A stretch of DNA of 64,000 nucleotides from NCBI RefSeq assembly GCF_004217215.1, contig NZ_SHKP01000004.1, positions 776,829-840,828 of the forward strand. The letters run 5' to 3'. The translations under genes and the position numbers were made by a program. Position 1 is the stretch's first letter. Each line of letters starts with the position of its first letter. The DNA is from Rivibacter subsaxonicus (GTDB lineage Bacteria; Pseudomonadota; Gammaproteobacteria; Burkholderiales; Burkholderiaceae_C). This document shows positions 26,417 through 34,825 of this stretch, one piece after another. Below the pieces are notes generated by a model, which was not told where the DNA came from, made no database searches, and saw nothing but the letters and a program-made list of their open reading frames with translations.

Positions 26417-27250
26417 TCAGCTGCCGGCCAACCACCATTCGCCGCGGCCGTCGACGGCAAGGTCACCGCGCAGACGCGTTGAGCGCCGCGCAGCCAGCGT
26501 GGCGAAGGCCTCGTCAAGGCCGTGGTGGTGCGCCAGCCGCGCGATCTCGCGCGCCAGCAACTGCCCGGCGACGGTGGCCTCGCCATGCGCCGGCACGAAG
26601 CTGGCCGGCGCTTCGGGCTGCGCGCCGGCAAACACCAGGCTGCCGCGTCGCTGCAGATAGCCCGGATGCGCGCCGCAGCGGCCGGCCAGTGCGATCGTGC
26701 CGGCGACCATGCGCGAGGCCAGGAAGTCGCCGGCATCGCCGCCGATCAGCACCGTGCCGCGCCGCATGCGATCGCCGAAGCGCGCGCCGACGCTGCCGTG
26801 GACGACCACCGTGCCGCCGCGCAGGCCGTCCATGTCGCCGGGCAGCGCGCCGCAGCCGTGGTCGCCGAGATCGCCTTGCACGCTCAGTTCGCCGCCCTGC
26901 ATCGCGCAGGCCGCGAGCCGGCCGGCGTTGCCGCAGAGATGCACTTCACCGCCCGCGAGGCCGGCGGCGAACCAGTCGCCGACGCTGCCTTCCACTTCGA
27001 GGCGGCCACCGGCCATGCCCTGGCCGATGCGGTCGCAGCGCGAGAGGTCGCCGCGCACGAGCAGTTCGCCATCGGTATCGATGGCGGCGATGTCGAACCA
27101 GTCGCCGAGCGCGCCGCGCTCGTTGCCGTGCCAGAGCTCGATCGCCGCGACGCCGGCGGCATCGAGCGCGGCCAGCGCGAGCGGCGCCACGCGGCGCAGA
27201 TCGAGCCGCAGCGTCGGCGTCTGCTTCAGCGTGAGTTGCCAGCCGCTCAC
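26417..27250 (-). CDS. fhcC: formyltransferase/hydrolase complex subunit C
   Basis: 277 residues with a GTG start at 27250 that overlaps the fhcD stop (GTGA). Homologous to FwdC of formylmethanofuran dehydrogenase: a beta-helix built from repeated G-x-x-G turns (GRLEVEGSVGDWF, GGTVVVHGSVGARFG, GTVLIGGDAGDFLASRM). In the methylotroph complex this subunit scaffolds FhcB and binds methylofuran. Part of the fhcBADC operon. Confidence 0.93.
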   Translation of the reverse strand: MSGWQLTLKQTPTLRLDLRRVAPLALAALDAAGVAAIELWHGNERGALGDWFDIAAIDTDGELLVRGDLSRCDRIGQGMAGGRLEVEGSVGDWFAAGLAGGEVHLCGNAGRLAACAMQGGELSVQGDLGDHGCGALPGDMDGLRGGTVVVHGSVGARFGDRMRRGTVLIGGDAGDFLASRMVAGTIALAGRCGAHPGYLQRRGSLVFAGAQPEAPASFVPAHGEATVAGQLLAREIARLAHHHGLDEAFATLAARRSTRLRGDLAVDGRGEWWLAGS

Positions 27251-28173
27251 GTCGCCGCTCCCAGGATGCGTCGCAGATGGAAGTGATAAGGCCCGAGCTT
27301 GCCGCCGTAGTTGCCCGCGGCGATTCGCTTGACGCCCGCCGCGCCGGCGCGCTCGACCAGCGCCTGCATGCCGGCCCGCATCGCCCCGGCGACCGCGACC
27401 TCGGTCAAACCGTCGATCACGATCTCGAGCACGCAGCGAATCTCGGGTGTCAGCTCGCTGTGCTTCGCCAGGCCCAGCAAGCCAGGGCAGAAGGCCTCGT
27501 TGGTCGAGGCCGGCAGGCTGGCGTACTTGCTGCCGACCTTGGAGCCCGAGCGCACCACGCCGCCGGGGAAGGGCATCACCACACCCGGCACCTTGCGCAT
27601 CGCCGCCACGGCGGCTTCGGCACCTGCGAGCGCCTCGTCGGTACCTGTTGCCAGCAGCAGCAGGTTGCCGCCGCCGACTGCCTTGACCACCGGCGTCGTT
27701 TCCTGCGCGACGAACTCGCCGTCCATCACCGGCACCCGCCAATAGCGCTGGCCGGCCAGCACCTTGCTGATCTGCCAGCCGTCGCCAAAAAAGCGCAGGT
27801 TCTTGCCGAGCGCCACCGCCTCGCCGGCCTCGGTGGGCAGACCGGCGAAGACCGCGGTGGTGGGACAAGTCAGCACGCATTGGCCGACGCGGCGTTCGAT
27901 CTGCTTGGCCAACTCCTTGCCGCTCATCGAGAAGATCAGCAGCGCGACGCCGGGGCGGCCGTCGGGCGTCTCGTCGGGGCCGAGCTCACGCTCGATGCCG
28001 GCCTCGCAGCCACAGGCGATCACGCTGGTGGCAAAGCCGGTCGCGCTCAGGCCCGCGTGGCGCGCCCATTCGATGTTGTGCGCGGTGACGACCAGACGCG
28101 TGGCCTTCATCGGAAAGGCCTCGGCGAAGCCGTCGTCGATGGCGACGCCGTTGAGGATGAGGGGCTCGCTCAT
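27247..28173 (-). CDS. fhcD: formylmethanofuran--H4MPT formyltransferase subunit D
   Basis: 308 residues, homologous to archaeal Ftr throughout. It moves the formyl group between N5-formyl-H4MPT and methylofuran; in bacteria it works in the direction of formate. Visible: MSEPLILNGVAIDDGFAEAF at the N-terminus, GKNLRFFGDGWQ, FPGGVVRSGSKVGSKY. ATG 28173 overlaps the fhcA stop (ATGA). Catalytic subunit of the FhcABCD complex. Confidence 0.95.
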   Translation of the reverse strand: MSEPLILNGVAIDDGFAEAFPMKATRLVVTAHNIEWARHAGLSATGFATSVIACGCEAGIERELGPDETPDGRPGVALLIFSMSGKELAKQIERRVGQCVLTCPTTAVFAGLPTEAGEAVALGKNLRFFGDGWQISKVLAGQRYWRVPVMDGEFVAQETTPVVKAVGGGNLLLLATGTDEALAGAEAAVAAMRKVPGVVMPFPGGVVRSGSKVGSKYASLPASTNEAFCPGLLGLAKHSELTPEIRCVLEIVIDGLTEVAVAGAMRAGMQALVERAGAAGVKRIAAGNYGGKLGPYHFHLRRILGAAT

Positions 28174-29843
28174 GAGTTCAGGCAAGCTTGTGGCAGCAGC
28201 CCGCCATGGTTGGCGCACAGGCACAACTCGTCGCGGTCGATCGCCATGCGCGCCGGATCGAGCGTGCCACGCCGTTGCGCGTAGTCGGCCAGCGTCCTCT
28301 CGATGCCGCGGTCGAAGGCGGGCTCGGCGTAGTGCACGCCGCCGGTCGGCACGGCCAGGATGCGGCCATCGGCGGCGACCTTCACGCCGTCCTTGAAAAC
28401 AGCCATTGGGGTGGTGAACATCGCTTCCCGGTCGGCGTTCACGCGATAGACCGCGATGTCGGCCGCGGCGCCGGCGCCGAGCTGGCCTCTGTCTTTCAGC
28501 CCCAGCAACTTGGCCGGCGCGGCGCGGGTGAGGATCGCGATCTCGCTCAGCGTCAGTTCACGATCGAGCTGCGCCAGCGCGCAGTTCTGCGCGACTTCGG
28601 GATGCAGCTTCGCGATCTGCTCGTTGCGGAACGAGCGGTCCATCAGCAGCCGGATCAGGTGCGGGTAGCTGGTGAACGGCCCGCCGTTCGGGTGGTCGGT
28701 GGTCAGCACGATGCGCCACGGGTCCTTGACCAGCAGGAACAGCTCCAGCCCGATCGCCCATTGCAGCGCGTTGACATAGCTGCTCTCGCGGTAGCGGAAC
28801 GGCACCACGCCGCAGCCGGCGTCGCATTCGATGTCGGCGCCGATCCACTTGCGCGGGCTGGCCAAGCCGCTGTTGGCATGCTGGCGCATCGTGTCGCCGG
28901 AGGCGGTGACGGTCTGGCCGAAGATGATCTGGCCGACATCGATCGAGACGTTCGGGTTGGCGTTCACCGCCTCGGCCAGTTGCACCGCGGCCGACGAGAA
29001 CTTCTTCGGACCCTCTGTACCGTAGGCGTGGAACTGCACATGGGTCAGGTGCGCGCGCCGGCCTTCGAGCGCGTCGATCGTGGCCAACGTCGAATCGATG
29101 TTGCCGGCCACGCCGAGGTTGCTGCAGTGGATGTGCAGCGGGTGCGCCAGGCCGAGCTCATCCACCGCGCGCGAAAGCGTGCCGATGATCTGGCGCGGCG
29201 TGACGCGCCAGTGCGCATGCTCGTCGTCGACGTTCAGCGCGCGCTGGTTGAACTTGAAGGCCGAGATGCCACCCGGGTTGACGACCTTCACGCCCATTGC
29301 CTTGGCGGCGTGCACATGCCAGCCGACCAGGTCGCGCAGGCGCTCGAAGTCCTCGCCCCTGGCGAGCAGTTCGAGGAACAGCTCGTCGTTGCCCTGCATC
29401 ACGTAGGCGCCGTGGTCGAGGATCGGCACGTCGCCCATCTCGAGGTGCGCGTGGCGCGCGTTGCTCGCCACCATCGCCGGCTCGAAGGCGGCGGTGTAGC
29501 CCATCTCGGCGTAGCGGTAGCCGGTGGCCAGGGTGCCGGGCGTGACCAGCCCGCCGGAGTCGCGTTCGAGCGGGTTGGCCGGCGGTGGCAGCGGGTCGAG
29601 ACCGCGGCGGTGGTCCTCGTTCATCAGCAGCCGAGCCAGGTTGACCTTGCCGCCGCCGATGTGGCTGTGCAGGTCGATGCCGCCGGCCATCACGACGCAG
29701 CCGCCGGCGTCGAGCGTGGTGTCAGCCGGCTCGTCGCGTGGCGCGTCGACGATGCGGCCGTCGCGCACGAACAGGTCGCGAATCGTGTCGACGCCGTTGG
29801 CCGGATCGACGACATGGCCGCCACGGATGTGGAGCAAGCTCAC
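28170..29843 (-). CDS. fhcA: formyltransferase/hydrolase complex subunit A (amidohydrolase)
   Basis: 557 residues with a GTG start at 29843 overlapping the fhcB stop. Homologous to FwdA, a binuclear zinc amidohydrolase that splits formylmethylofuran to formate and free cofactor. Metal ligands are in place: HSH in GIDLHSHIGGGK, the carbamylated-type Lys in MGVKVVNPGG, His in LHIHCSN and HVQFHAYG, Asp in LTTDHPNG. Last step of formaldehyde oxidation to formate. Confidence 0.95.
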   Translation of the reverse strand: MSLLHIRGGHVVDPANGVDTIRDLFVRDGRIVDAPRDEPADTTLDAGGCVVMAGGIDLHSHIGGGKVNLARLLMNEDHRRGLDPLPPPANPLERDSGGLVTPGTLATGYRYAEMGYTAAFEPAMVASNARHAHLEMGDVPILDHGAYVMQGNDELFLELLARGEDFERLRDLVGWHVHAAKAMGVKVVNPGGISAFKFNQRALNVDDEHAHWRVTPRQIIGTLSRAVDELGLAHPLHIHCSNLGVAGNIDSTLATIDALEGRRAHLTHVQFHAYGTEGPKKFSSAAVQLAEAVNANPNVSIDVGQIIFGQTVTASGDTMRQHANSGLASPRKWIGADIECDAGCGVVPFRYRESSYVNALQWAIGLELFLLVKDPWRIVLTTDHPNGGPFTSYPHLIRLLMDRSFRNEQIAKLHPEVAQNCALAQLDRELTLSEIAILTRAAPAKLLGLKDRGQLGAGAAADIAVYRVNADREAMFTTPMAVFKDGVKVAADGRILAVPTGGVHYAEPAFDRGIERTLADYAQRRGTLDPARMAIDRDELCLCANHGGLLPQACLNS

Positions 29844-31099
29844 TGCGCCGGCTCCATCGCGGCCTGCAACCGGGCCACAACCTCCGCCACCGAAGGCAGC
29901 GTCGTGTCGCGCAGCGCGCGCAGCGGCTGCACCACGCTGAACTCGGTGCGGAACAGATGGCCGCCGTGGTCGACGCCGGGCGTGCCGACCGCGATCGCAA
30001 AGGTCGGCGCGGCGCGCGGCGGCAGGGCGGCCAGTCGCTGCGGCGTGGCCAGCAGCACCAGCGGCAGCGGGCTCTGCAGCAGCGCCGGCGGCAGCGGCCG
30101 CTGGCCGAAGGCATCGACCCAGAGCACGGCATCGACCGCGGCATCGGTCGCCAGCGCATCGGCGTCGAGGCACCAGGGATCGTGCTCCAGTCCGCGCGGG
30201 CCATGCTGCGTGCGCAGCGGCAGACCGGTGAGCCAGAGATGCGCCTGCTGCATGCTGGCCAGGCCGTCGCCACCGCCAAGGGCGAGGCCGGCGGCGCGGG
30301 TCGCGCCGTTGAGCGTGCCGATCAGCCGCTGGATCAGCTCGACCAGCAACTCGCCCTGCGCCGGCAGCGCGGCGGGCTCCCAGACCAGCACGGCGTAGCG
30401 CGCCGCGCGCAACTGACTTGCCAGCCACTGAAGCGCCGGGGGCGGATTGGTGACCGGGCGTCCGGCCACCAGTGCCGCCAGCGTTGCCAGGTCGGAAAAG
30501 AGCTCGGATGCCAGCGACATGCTGACGGTGACGGGCCGGATCGCGCGTGCTGCCAGCGCCGGATCGTCGACGCCGAACTGGATCACCGTGCGTGGCCCGC
30601 CGCCCAGCGCGCGCTCCCAGAAGCGCGGCTGCGCGCGCGAGGGCGCGCAGCCGATCGTGAGGATCAGGTCGGCCCGCTCGGCGACCTCGGCCAGCGTGGT
30701 GCTGTAGCCGCCGCGATCCTGCAGCGCGCGCGGCATGCACAGCGCGCCATCGCCGCCGGCGTCGACCACCGCGCCGCAGGCATCGGCCAGCCGGGTCAGC
30801 GCGCGAGCGCCGGCGACGTCGGTGCCGAGGCCGGCAATGAGTGGCCGGCGCGCGCCGGCCAGCAGCCGGGCCGCGGCCTCGATCGCGGCCGGTGCCGGAG
30901 GTGGCAACGGTAGCAGCGACTGCAGCGCGGCATCCGCGCGCGCGCACGGCGTGGCCGCGCCGAGCTGCCAGGCGCCGTCGGCGCGTGGCGCGGGGTGCAG
31001 GTCGTGGCAGAGGAGGGGGCAGAACGGGCAGACCCAGGCCGCCGACGCCGCAGGATCGCCAGCCGAGTGGGGGTCGACCGCAGTCGCCGAGATGCTCAT
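29840..31099 (-). CDS. fhcB: formyltransferase/hydrolase complex subunit B
   Basis: 419 residues from ATG 31099. Homologous to the molybdopterin subunit FwdB but shorter than formate dehydrogenases. It keeps an N-terminal cysteine pattern Cys24-x2-Cys27-x3-Cys31 and Cys52 (VCPFCPLLCHDL), like the [4Fe-4S] site of FwdB/FdhF. The bacterial FhcB proteins are known not to act as a dehydrogenase and lack Mo/W; here it is probably structural. First fhc gene, 218 bp after the hisA-like gene. Confidence 0.93.
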   Translation of the reverse strand: MSISATAVDPHSAGDPAASAAWVCPFCPLLCHDLHPAPRADGAWQLGAATPCARADAALQSLLPLPPPAPAAIEAAARLLAGARRPLIAGLGTDVAGARALTRLADACGAVVDAGGDGALCMPRALQDRGGYSTTLAEVAERADLILTIGCAPSRAQPRFWERALGGGPRTVIQFGVDDPALAARAIRPVTVSMSLASELFSDLATLAALVAGRPVTNPPPALQWLASQLRAARYAVLVWEPAALPAQGELLVELIQRLIGTLNGATRAAGLALGGGDGLASMQQAHLWLTGLPLRTQHGPRGLEHDPWCLDADALATDAAVDAVLWVDAFGQRPLPPALLQSPLPLVLLATPQRLAALPPRAAPTFAIAVGTPGVDHGGHLFRTEFSVVQPLRALRDTTLPSVAEVVARLQAAMEPAQ

Positions 31100-31317
31100 C
31101 GTGAGGGCGGTACGCAAGCGATGTGCCGGCGCATGCCTGCTGGACGGGGCCCGGGCGTCGCCGCAGCGGTGGCACAGCGCGCGCCGCCAGTGGCGGGACA
31201 CCGGGCGACACAGTGTGCCGCTGCTGCAGCGCGGCACGCCGCCATCCGCGCCGGGGGCGTGCAGTTGCGCTTGGCACGAATCGTGATCGGCTCCCGCATG
31301 CACCGCATTGCTCGCGC
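31100..31317. promoter_or_regulatory. fhc leader region between hisA-like gene and fhcB
   Basis: 218 bp without a convincing gene, in an otherwise tightly packed operon. It holds a hairpin (GTGCCGC/GCGGCAC, 31215-31237) and a split dyad (31164-31176 against 31214-31223). It probably carries an internal promoter for fhcBADC or a regulatory leader; neither is certain. Confidence 0.4.
31215..31237. promoter_or_regulatory. hairpin in fhcB leader
   Basis: Stem GTGCCGC (31215-31221) / GCGGCAC (31231-31237), 9-nt loop, 116-138 nt upstream of the fhcB start. It could form in the mRNA or be a protein-binding dyad. Confidence 0.3.
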
Positions 31318-32031
31318 CTATCCGGCCAAGGCCTCGAGTCCCGCCAGCCGCCCCTCGTGCAGGGCGCTGGCCACGAGCCAGGCGCCGGCCCCGGCCACTG
31401 CGGCGGCGCGCCGGTCGGCGGCGTCGCGCAGGCCACCGGCGCCGACCAGCCGGGCGCCGGGTGCCCGCCGCCGCAAGCCGGCGATCAGCTCGAGGTCGGG
31501 TCCGAGCCCGCTGCCGACCCGATCCAGCGCCATCGCGATCAGCGTCGCCGGCCACGACTCCGGCAGGTCCCAGCAGCCGGCGCGGTCGAGCGGCGTTGCG
31601 CCGCGGCGGTCGAGCGAGAGGATCGCATCGGGAAAGTCGCGCAACTGCTCCAGCGCGGTGCGGTCGCGCAGCGACTCGCTGCCAAACACCGGTCGCACGC
31701 GGCCGGCCTCCGAGGGGTCGAGTTGGGCCAGCAGCGCCTGCGCCGCGACGGCGTCCTCGAACCCGGCGTCGAGCCACAGCACGATCTGCGGCAAGGCGGC
31801 CAGCAGGTGGCGCAGCGGCTCGGGCTGGCGCCGGCCGTGCAGGATCGCGTCCAACTCGGCCACGTACAGCACTTCGCTGCCGGTGGCGCCGATCAGGGCG
31901 CGCGCCACCGCCACCGGCTCGCAGCCCTGCACCAGCGTCGAGGAGCGCAGCGGTCTGTATGAACGGCGCTCGCCGCGCACGGCGTGCACCACCTGGCCGG
32001 CCTGCAGATCGATCACGGGGATGAGTTGCAT
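31318..32031 (-). CDS. HisA/HisF-like TIM-barrel protein of the H4MPT island
   Basis: 237 residues from ATG 32031 (a second ATG at 32049 adds six). Strand one IPVIDLQAGQVVHAV and ILSLDRRGATPLD keep both Asp residues that are catalytic in HisA, and GAGGLRDAADRR resembles its phosphate site. A HisA-like protein recurs in H4MPT gene islands of methylotrophs and is not the histidine-pathway enzyme; its reaction is unknown. First gene of the leftward operon, 42 bp from the divergent ATP-grasp gene. Confidence 0.82.
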   Translation of the reverse strand: MQLIPVIDLQAGQVVHAVRGERRSYRPLRSSTLVQGCEPVAVARALIGATGSEVLYVAELDAILHGRRQPEPLRHLLAALPQIVLWLDAGFEDAVAAQALLAQLDPSEAGRVRPVFGSESLRDRTALEQLRDFPDAILSLDRRGATPLDRAGCWDLPESWPATLIAMALDRVGSGLGPDLELIAGLRRRAPGARLVGAGGLRDAADRRAAAVAGAGAWLVASALHEGRLAGLEALAG

Positions 32032-32073
32032 CGCCAGCCGCTTGAACATTGGCCTCGGGGAGGGGCGCAGGAC
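32032..32073. promoter_or_regulatory. short divergent promoter region
   Basis: Only 42 bp separate the start codons of the hisA-like gene and the ATP-grasp gene, so promoters of the two operons must overlap each other or the coding ends. No clear boxes. Confidence 0.4.
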
Positions 32074-33021
32074 ATGAAGAACGTGCTCGTGGTCGAGTAT
32101 CTCAGCGCCGGCGGGCTGCTGGACGGGGCGCCCGCCGACGGCACGCTACTGGCGCAGGGGCTGGCGATGCGCGACGCGCTCGCGGCCGACCTGGCGGCGG
32201 TCGAGGGCGTCGCGGTCAGCGTCGCGGCCGAGCCCGGCGCGGCGCTGGAGAGCTGGCTCGCCGAGGTGCAGCACCGCTTCGAGGCGCTCTGGGTGGTGGC
32301 GCCCGAGTGCGAGGGCCGGCTCGCGGCCCTGCACGCGGCGACGGCGCCGGCACGCTGGATCGGCTGCGACGCCGAGGCGATCGCCACCGCCGGCAGCAAG
32401 CGCGCCACGCTGGGCGTGCTCGACCGGGCCCGGATCCCGACGCCGCTGGCCTTCGAGGCCGAGGCACGGGCCTGGGTCGTCAAGCCCGACGACGGTGCCG
32501 GCGCCGGCGACACGCGGTGCCACACGCGACGGGTCGATGCCGAGACCGACCTTCGGCGCAGGCAGCGCGCCGGCGCGGCCGCCGTGCTCGAGCCCTGGGT
32601 CGAGGGCGAGACGCTGAGCCTGACGCTGCTGTGCCGTGCCGGTGGCCGCACGCAGGTGCTGGCGCGCAATCGCCAGCGCATCGGAGTCGACGTCGACGGC
32701 AGCGTGAGCTACGCCGGGGTCGAGCTGGCGGCGATCGGCGCCGACGACCTGTGGGCGCCGGCGCTCGACGCCGTCGCGCTGCGCGCCGCCGCGGCCCTGC
32801 CGGGGCTGCGTGGCGTGGTCGGCATCGACATGGTCTGGCATCCGCAGTGCGGGCCGGTGGTGATCGAGATCAACCCGCGCCTGACCTGCGCCTACGTGGG
32901 CCTGAGCGCCGCCGCCGGCTTCAACGTGGCGGCGGCGGTGCTGGCCGATCACTTCGAGGCTTGGGGCCGGGCCTCGCCGGTCGCGAGCCCTGTGCACGAG
33001 TTGTCCTATGCCAACGCCTGA
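32074..33021 (+). CDS. ATP-grasp ligase, MfnD-like (tyramine/tyrosine-glutamate ligase type)
   Basis: 315 residues from ATG 32074 (MKNVLVVEYLSAGGL). ATP-grasp features: WVVKPDDGAGAGDTR lysine loop and the metal-binding IEINPRLTCAYVG. Archaeal MfnD joins tyramine to glutamate in methanofuran synthesis; homologues in bacterial methylotrophs lie next to mfnF and mfnE, as here. It overlaps the mfnF-like gene by 14 bp. Exact substrate (methylofuran has a tyrosine core in Methylorubrum) is inferred. Confidence 0.83.
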   Translation: MKNVLVVEYLSAGGLLDGAPADGTLLAQGLAMRDALAADLAAVEGVAVSVAAEPGAALESWLAEVQHRFEALWVVAPECEGRLAALHAATAPARWIGCDAEAIATAGSKRATLGVLDRARIPTPLAFEAEARAWVVKPDDGAGAGDTRCHTRRVDAETDLRRRQRAGAAAVLEPWVEGETLSLTLLCRAGGRTQVLARNRQRIGVDVDGSVSYAGVELAAIGADDLWAPALDAVALRAAAALPGLRGVVGIDMVWHPQCGPVVIEINPRLTCAYVGLSAAAGFNVAAAVLADHFEAWGRASPVASPVHELSYANA

Positions 33022-34081
33022 ACTGCTGTTTGGCTGGGATGTCGGCGGCGCGCAGCTCAAGCTGGCCCGCATCGAGCGTGGGCCCGCGGGCGCGCCGCTG
33101 CTGCGCGACGCGATGCAGTGGCCCTGCGCCCTGTGGCAGGGGCTCGACCGGCTGGGCCAGGCCATCGAGGCGGCGCGCCAGCGCTGGCCCGACCTGGCCC
33201 AGGCCGAGCATGCGCTGACGATGAGCGGAGAGATGGTCGATCTGTTCCCCGACCGCGCTACCGGCGTGCAGCTGATCGTCGGGCTGCTGCGCGATGCGCT
33301 CGATGGCGCGCCGCTGCACTGCTATGCCGGTGCCCAGGGCTGGCTGACACCGCAGGCGGTGGCCGGGGCGTGGACCGATGTCGCGTCCGCCAACTGGCTG
33401 GCCTGTGCCGAGCTGGCGGCGGGCGTGGTGGGGGACGGCCTGCTGGTCGACATCGGCAGCACCACCACCGACCTCGTCGCGCTGCGGGGCGGGCGCGCGG
33501 CGCCGCTGGGCCGCAGCGACGCGCAGCGCTTGCAGAGCGGCGAACTGCTCTACCTCGGCGTCGCACGCACGCCGCTGATGGCGTTGGCGCCGCGGGTGCC
33601 GTTCCAGGGCGTGCTGCACAACGTGATGAACGAGTACTTCGCCACCAGCGCCGATGTCTACCGGCTGACCGGCGAGCTCGATCCGCGCCACGACCCGCAT
33701 CCGGCCGCCGACAACGGCGCCAAGGACGAGGTCGGCACCCGGCGTCGCCTGGCGCGGATGATCGGCCGCGACGCGCACGAGGGCAGCGCCGCCGACTGGC
33801 TGGCGCTGGCCCGCCACTGGCGTAGCTGCCAGCTCGACGCCACGCTCGAGGAGTTGCTGCGCGTGGCCGCGGCGGCCGAGCTGCCGCGCGGCGCGCCGCT
33901 GGTCGCCAGCGGCTGCGGCGACTTCCTGGTCGAGGTGCTCGGCGCGGCCTGCGGGCGTCCGGTGCAGGCATTCGGCGAGCGCTGCGTCGCGCTGCATCCG
34001 GCCGCCGACGCAGAGCTGGCCGGCTGGGCCCAGGTGGGCGCACCGGCGGTGGCGGTGGCCCTGCTGCGGGCGCGCGCCTGA
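33008..34081 (+). CDS. mfnF: MfnF-like protein of methylofuran synthesis (hydantoinase/oxoprolinase fold)
   Basis: 357 residues. ASKHA-type nucleotide-binding motifs LLFGWDVGGAQLKLARI (phosphate 1), LLVDIGSTTTDLVAL (phosphate 2) and LVASGCGDFLVEV (adenosine). It belongs to the 'H4MPT-linked C1 transfer pathway protein' family; archaeal MfnF joins the furan unit to glutamyl-tyramine. Long known as an H4MPT-island gene in methylotrophs. Middle gene of the rightward operon. Confidence 0.87.
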   Translation: MPTPELLFGWDVGGAQLKLARIERGPAGAPLLRDAMQWPCALWQGLDRLGQAIEAARQRWPDLAQAEHALTMSGEMVDLFPDRATGVQLIVGLLRDALDGAPLHCYAGAQGWLTPQAVAGAWTDVASANWLACAELAAGVVGDGLLVDIGSTTTDLVALRGGRAAPLGRSDAQRLQSGELLYLGVARTPLMALAPRVPFQGVLHNVMNEYFATSADVYRLTGELDPRHDPHPAADNGAKDEVGTRRRLARMIGRDAHEGSAADWLALARHWRSCQLDATLEELLRVAAAAELPRGAPLVASGCGDFLVEVLGAACGRPVQAFGERCVALHPAADAELAGWAQVGAPAVAVALLRARA

Positions 34082-34101
34082 GCGACGTCGAGGCAGCCGC
34101 G

Positions 34102-34692
34102 ATGTGGGTCCTCAAGCTCGGTGGCAGCCTGGCGCGCGACGCCGAATGGCTGCCACGCTGGCTTGCGCTGGTCGCCGGCCATGGCGGCGGCCGCGTGATC
34201 GTCGTGCCCGGTGGCGGCAGCTTTGCCGACGAGGTGCGCGCGGCGCAGCGCAGCTGGCGCTTCGACGACCGCATCGCCCACAACATGGCGGTGCTGGCGA
34301 TGGCGCAGACCGCGATGCTGCTGCAGGGGCTGAACCCGGCGCTGCAGGCGGCGGTCAGCGAGAGCCAGATCCGCCAGGCCCTGCAGCGGCTGCAGCCGGC
34401 GGTGTGGATGCCGCTCGAGCTGCTGCGCGACCAGCCCGACGAGCTGACCTCGTGGGACATCAGCTCCGACAGCCTGGCACTGTGGCTGGCGCGGCGCCTC
34501 AACGCCGAGCGGCTGATCGTCGTCAAGTCCTGCCCGGTCGACGGTGCCAGCGACTTCGAGTCGCTGGCCGACATGGGCATCGTCGATCGCGGCTTTGCCC
34601 GGCTCGCGCGCGACGCCGCGTTTCCCATTACGCTGCTGCACAAGGCAGAACTCGAGCAGATGCAGCAGTGGTTGATCGACCCGGGCCCTTAG
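34102..34692 (+). CDS. mfnE: amino-acid-kinase-fold protein, MfnE-like
   Basis: 196 residues, short amino acid kinase fold: MWVLKLGGSLARD at the N-terminus, VIVVPGGGSFAD, and SWDISSDSLALWLARRL. Archaeal MfnE phosphorylates aminomethylfuran-methyl phosphate to its diphosphate, the substrate of MfnF; the two genes are adjacent here. Start ATG 34102 is 20 bp after the mfnF-like gene. Confidence 0.83.
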   Translation: MWVLKLGGSLARDAEWLPRWLALVAGHGGGRVIVVPGGGSFADEVRAAQRSWRFDDRIAHNMAVLAMAQTAMLLQGLNPALQAAVSESQIRQALQRLQPAVWMPLELLRDQPDELTSWDISSDSLALWLARRLNAERLIVVKSCPVDGASDFESLADMGIVDRGFARLARDAAFPITLLHKAELEQMQQWLIDPGP

Positions 34693-34753
34693 CAGCCCGT
34701 CAGCACTGAACGTGCTTTGCTCACGGCGCCGCGTTGCGCCGGGCTTTCACGAC

Positions 34754-34782
34754 TTGGCCGCGCGGCGCGGGCTGACTAGGAT
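34754..34782 (+). promoter_or_regulatory. candidate sigma-70 promoter for the TPR lipoprotein
   Basis: TTGGCC (34754-34759) and TAGGAT (34777-34782) are 17 bp apart, 44 bp before the ATG at 34826. It sits in a spacer between the mfnE-like gene and the lipoprotein gene. Confidence 0.4.
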
Positions 34783-34825
34783 GAAGAGGCAGAGGCCGCC
34801 GTTGGCGGCCGTGGGGAAGTACGCG

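Noticed and set aside
25816-26736. Longer Fae-paralogue start at 26736
   Set aside because: The extra 127 codons lie inside fhcC on the same strand in another frame; ATG 26355 has a GGAG-type ribosome-binding site and matches Fae N-termini.
28188-30398. Very long open frame (736 codons) on the + strand opposite fhcA/fhcB
   Set aside because: It is antisense to the clearly conserved fhcA and fhcB genes; residue make-up (Arg, Gln, His, Gly-rich) is that of a high-GC shadow frame.
31096-31308. 70-residue Cys- and Ala-rich open frame upstream of fhcB on the - strand
   Set aside because: No ribosome-binding site or homology that I recognise; composition fits translated non-coding GC-rich DNA.
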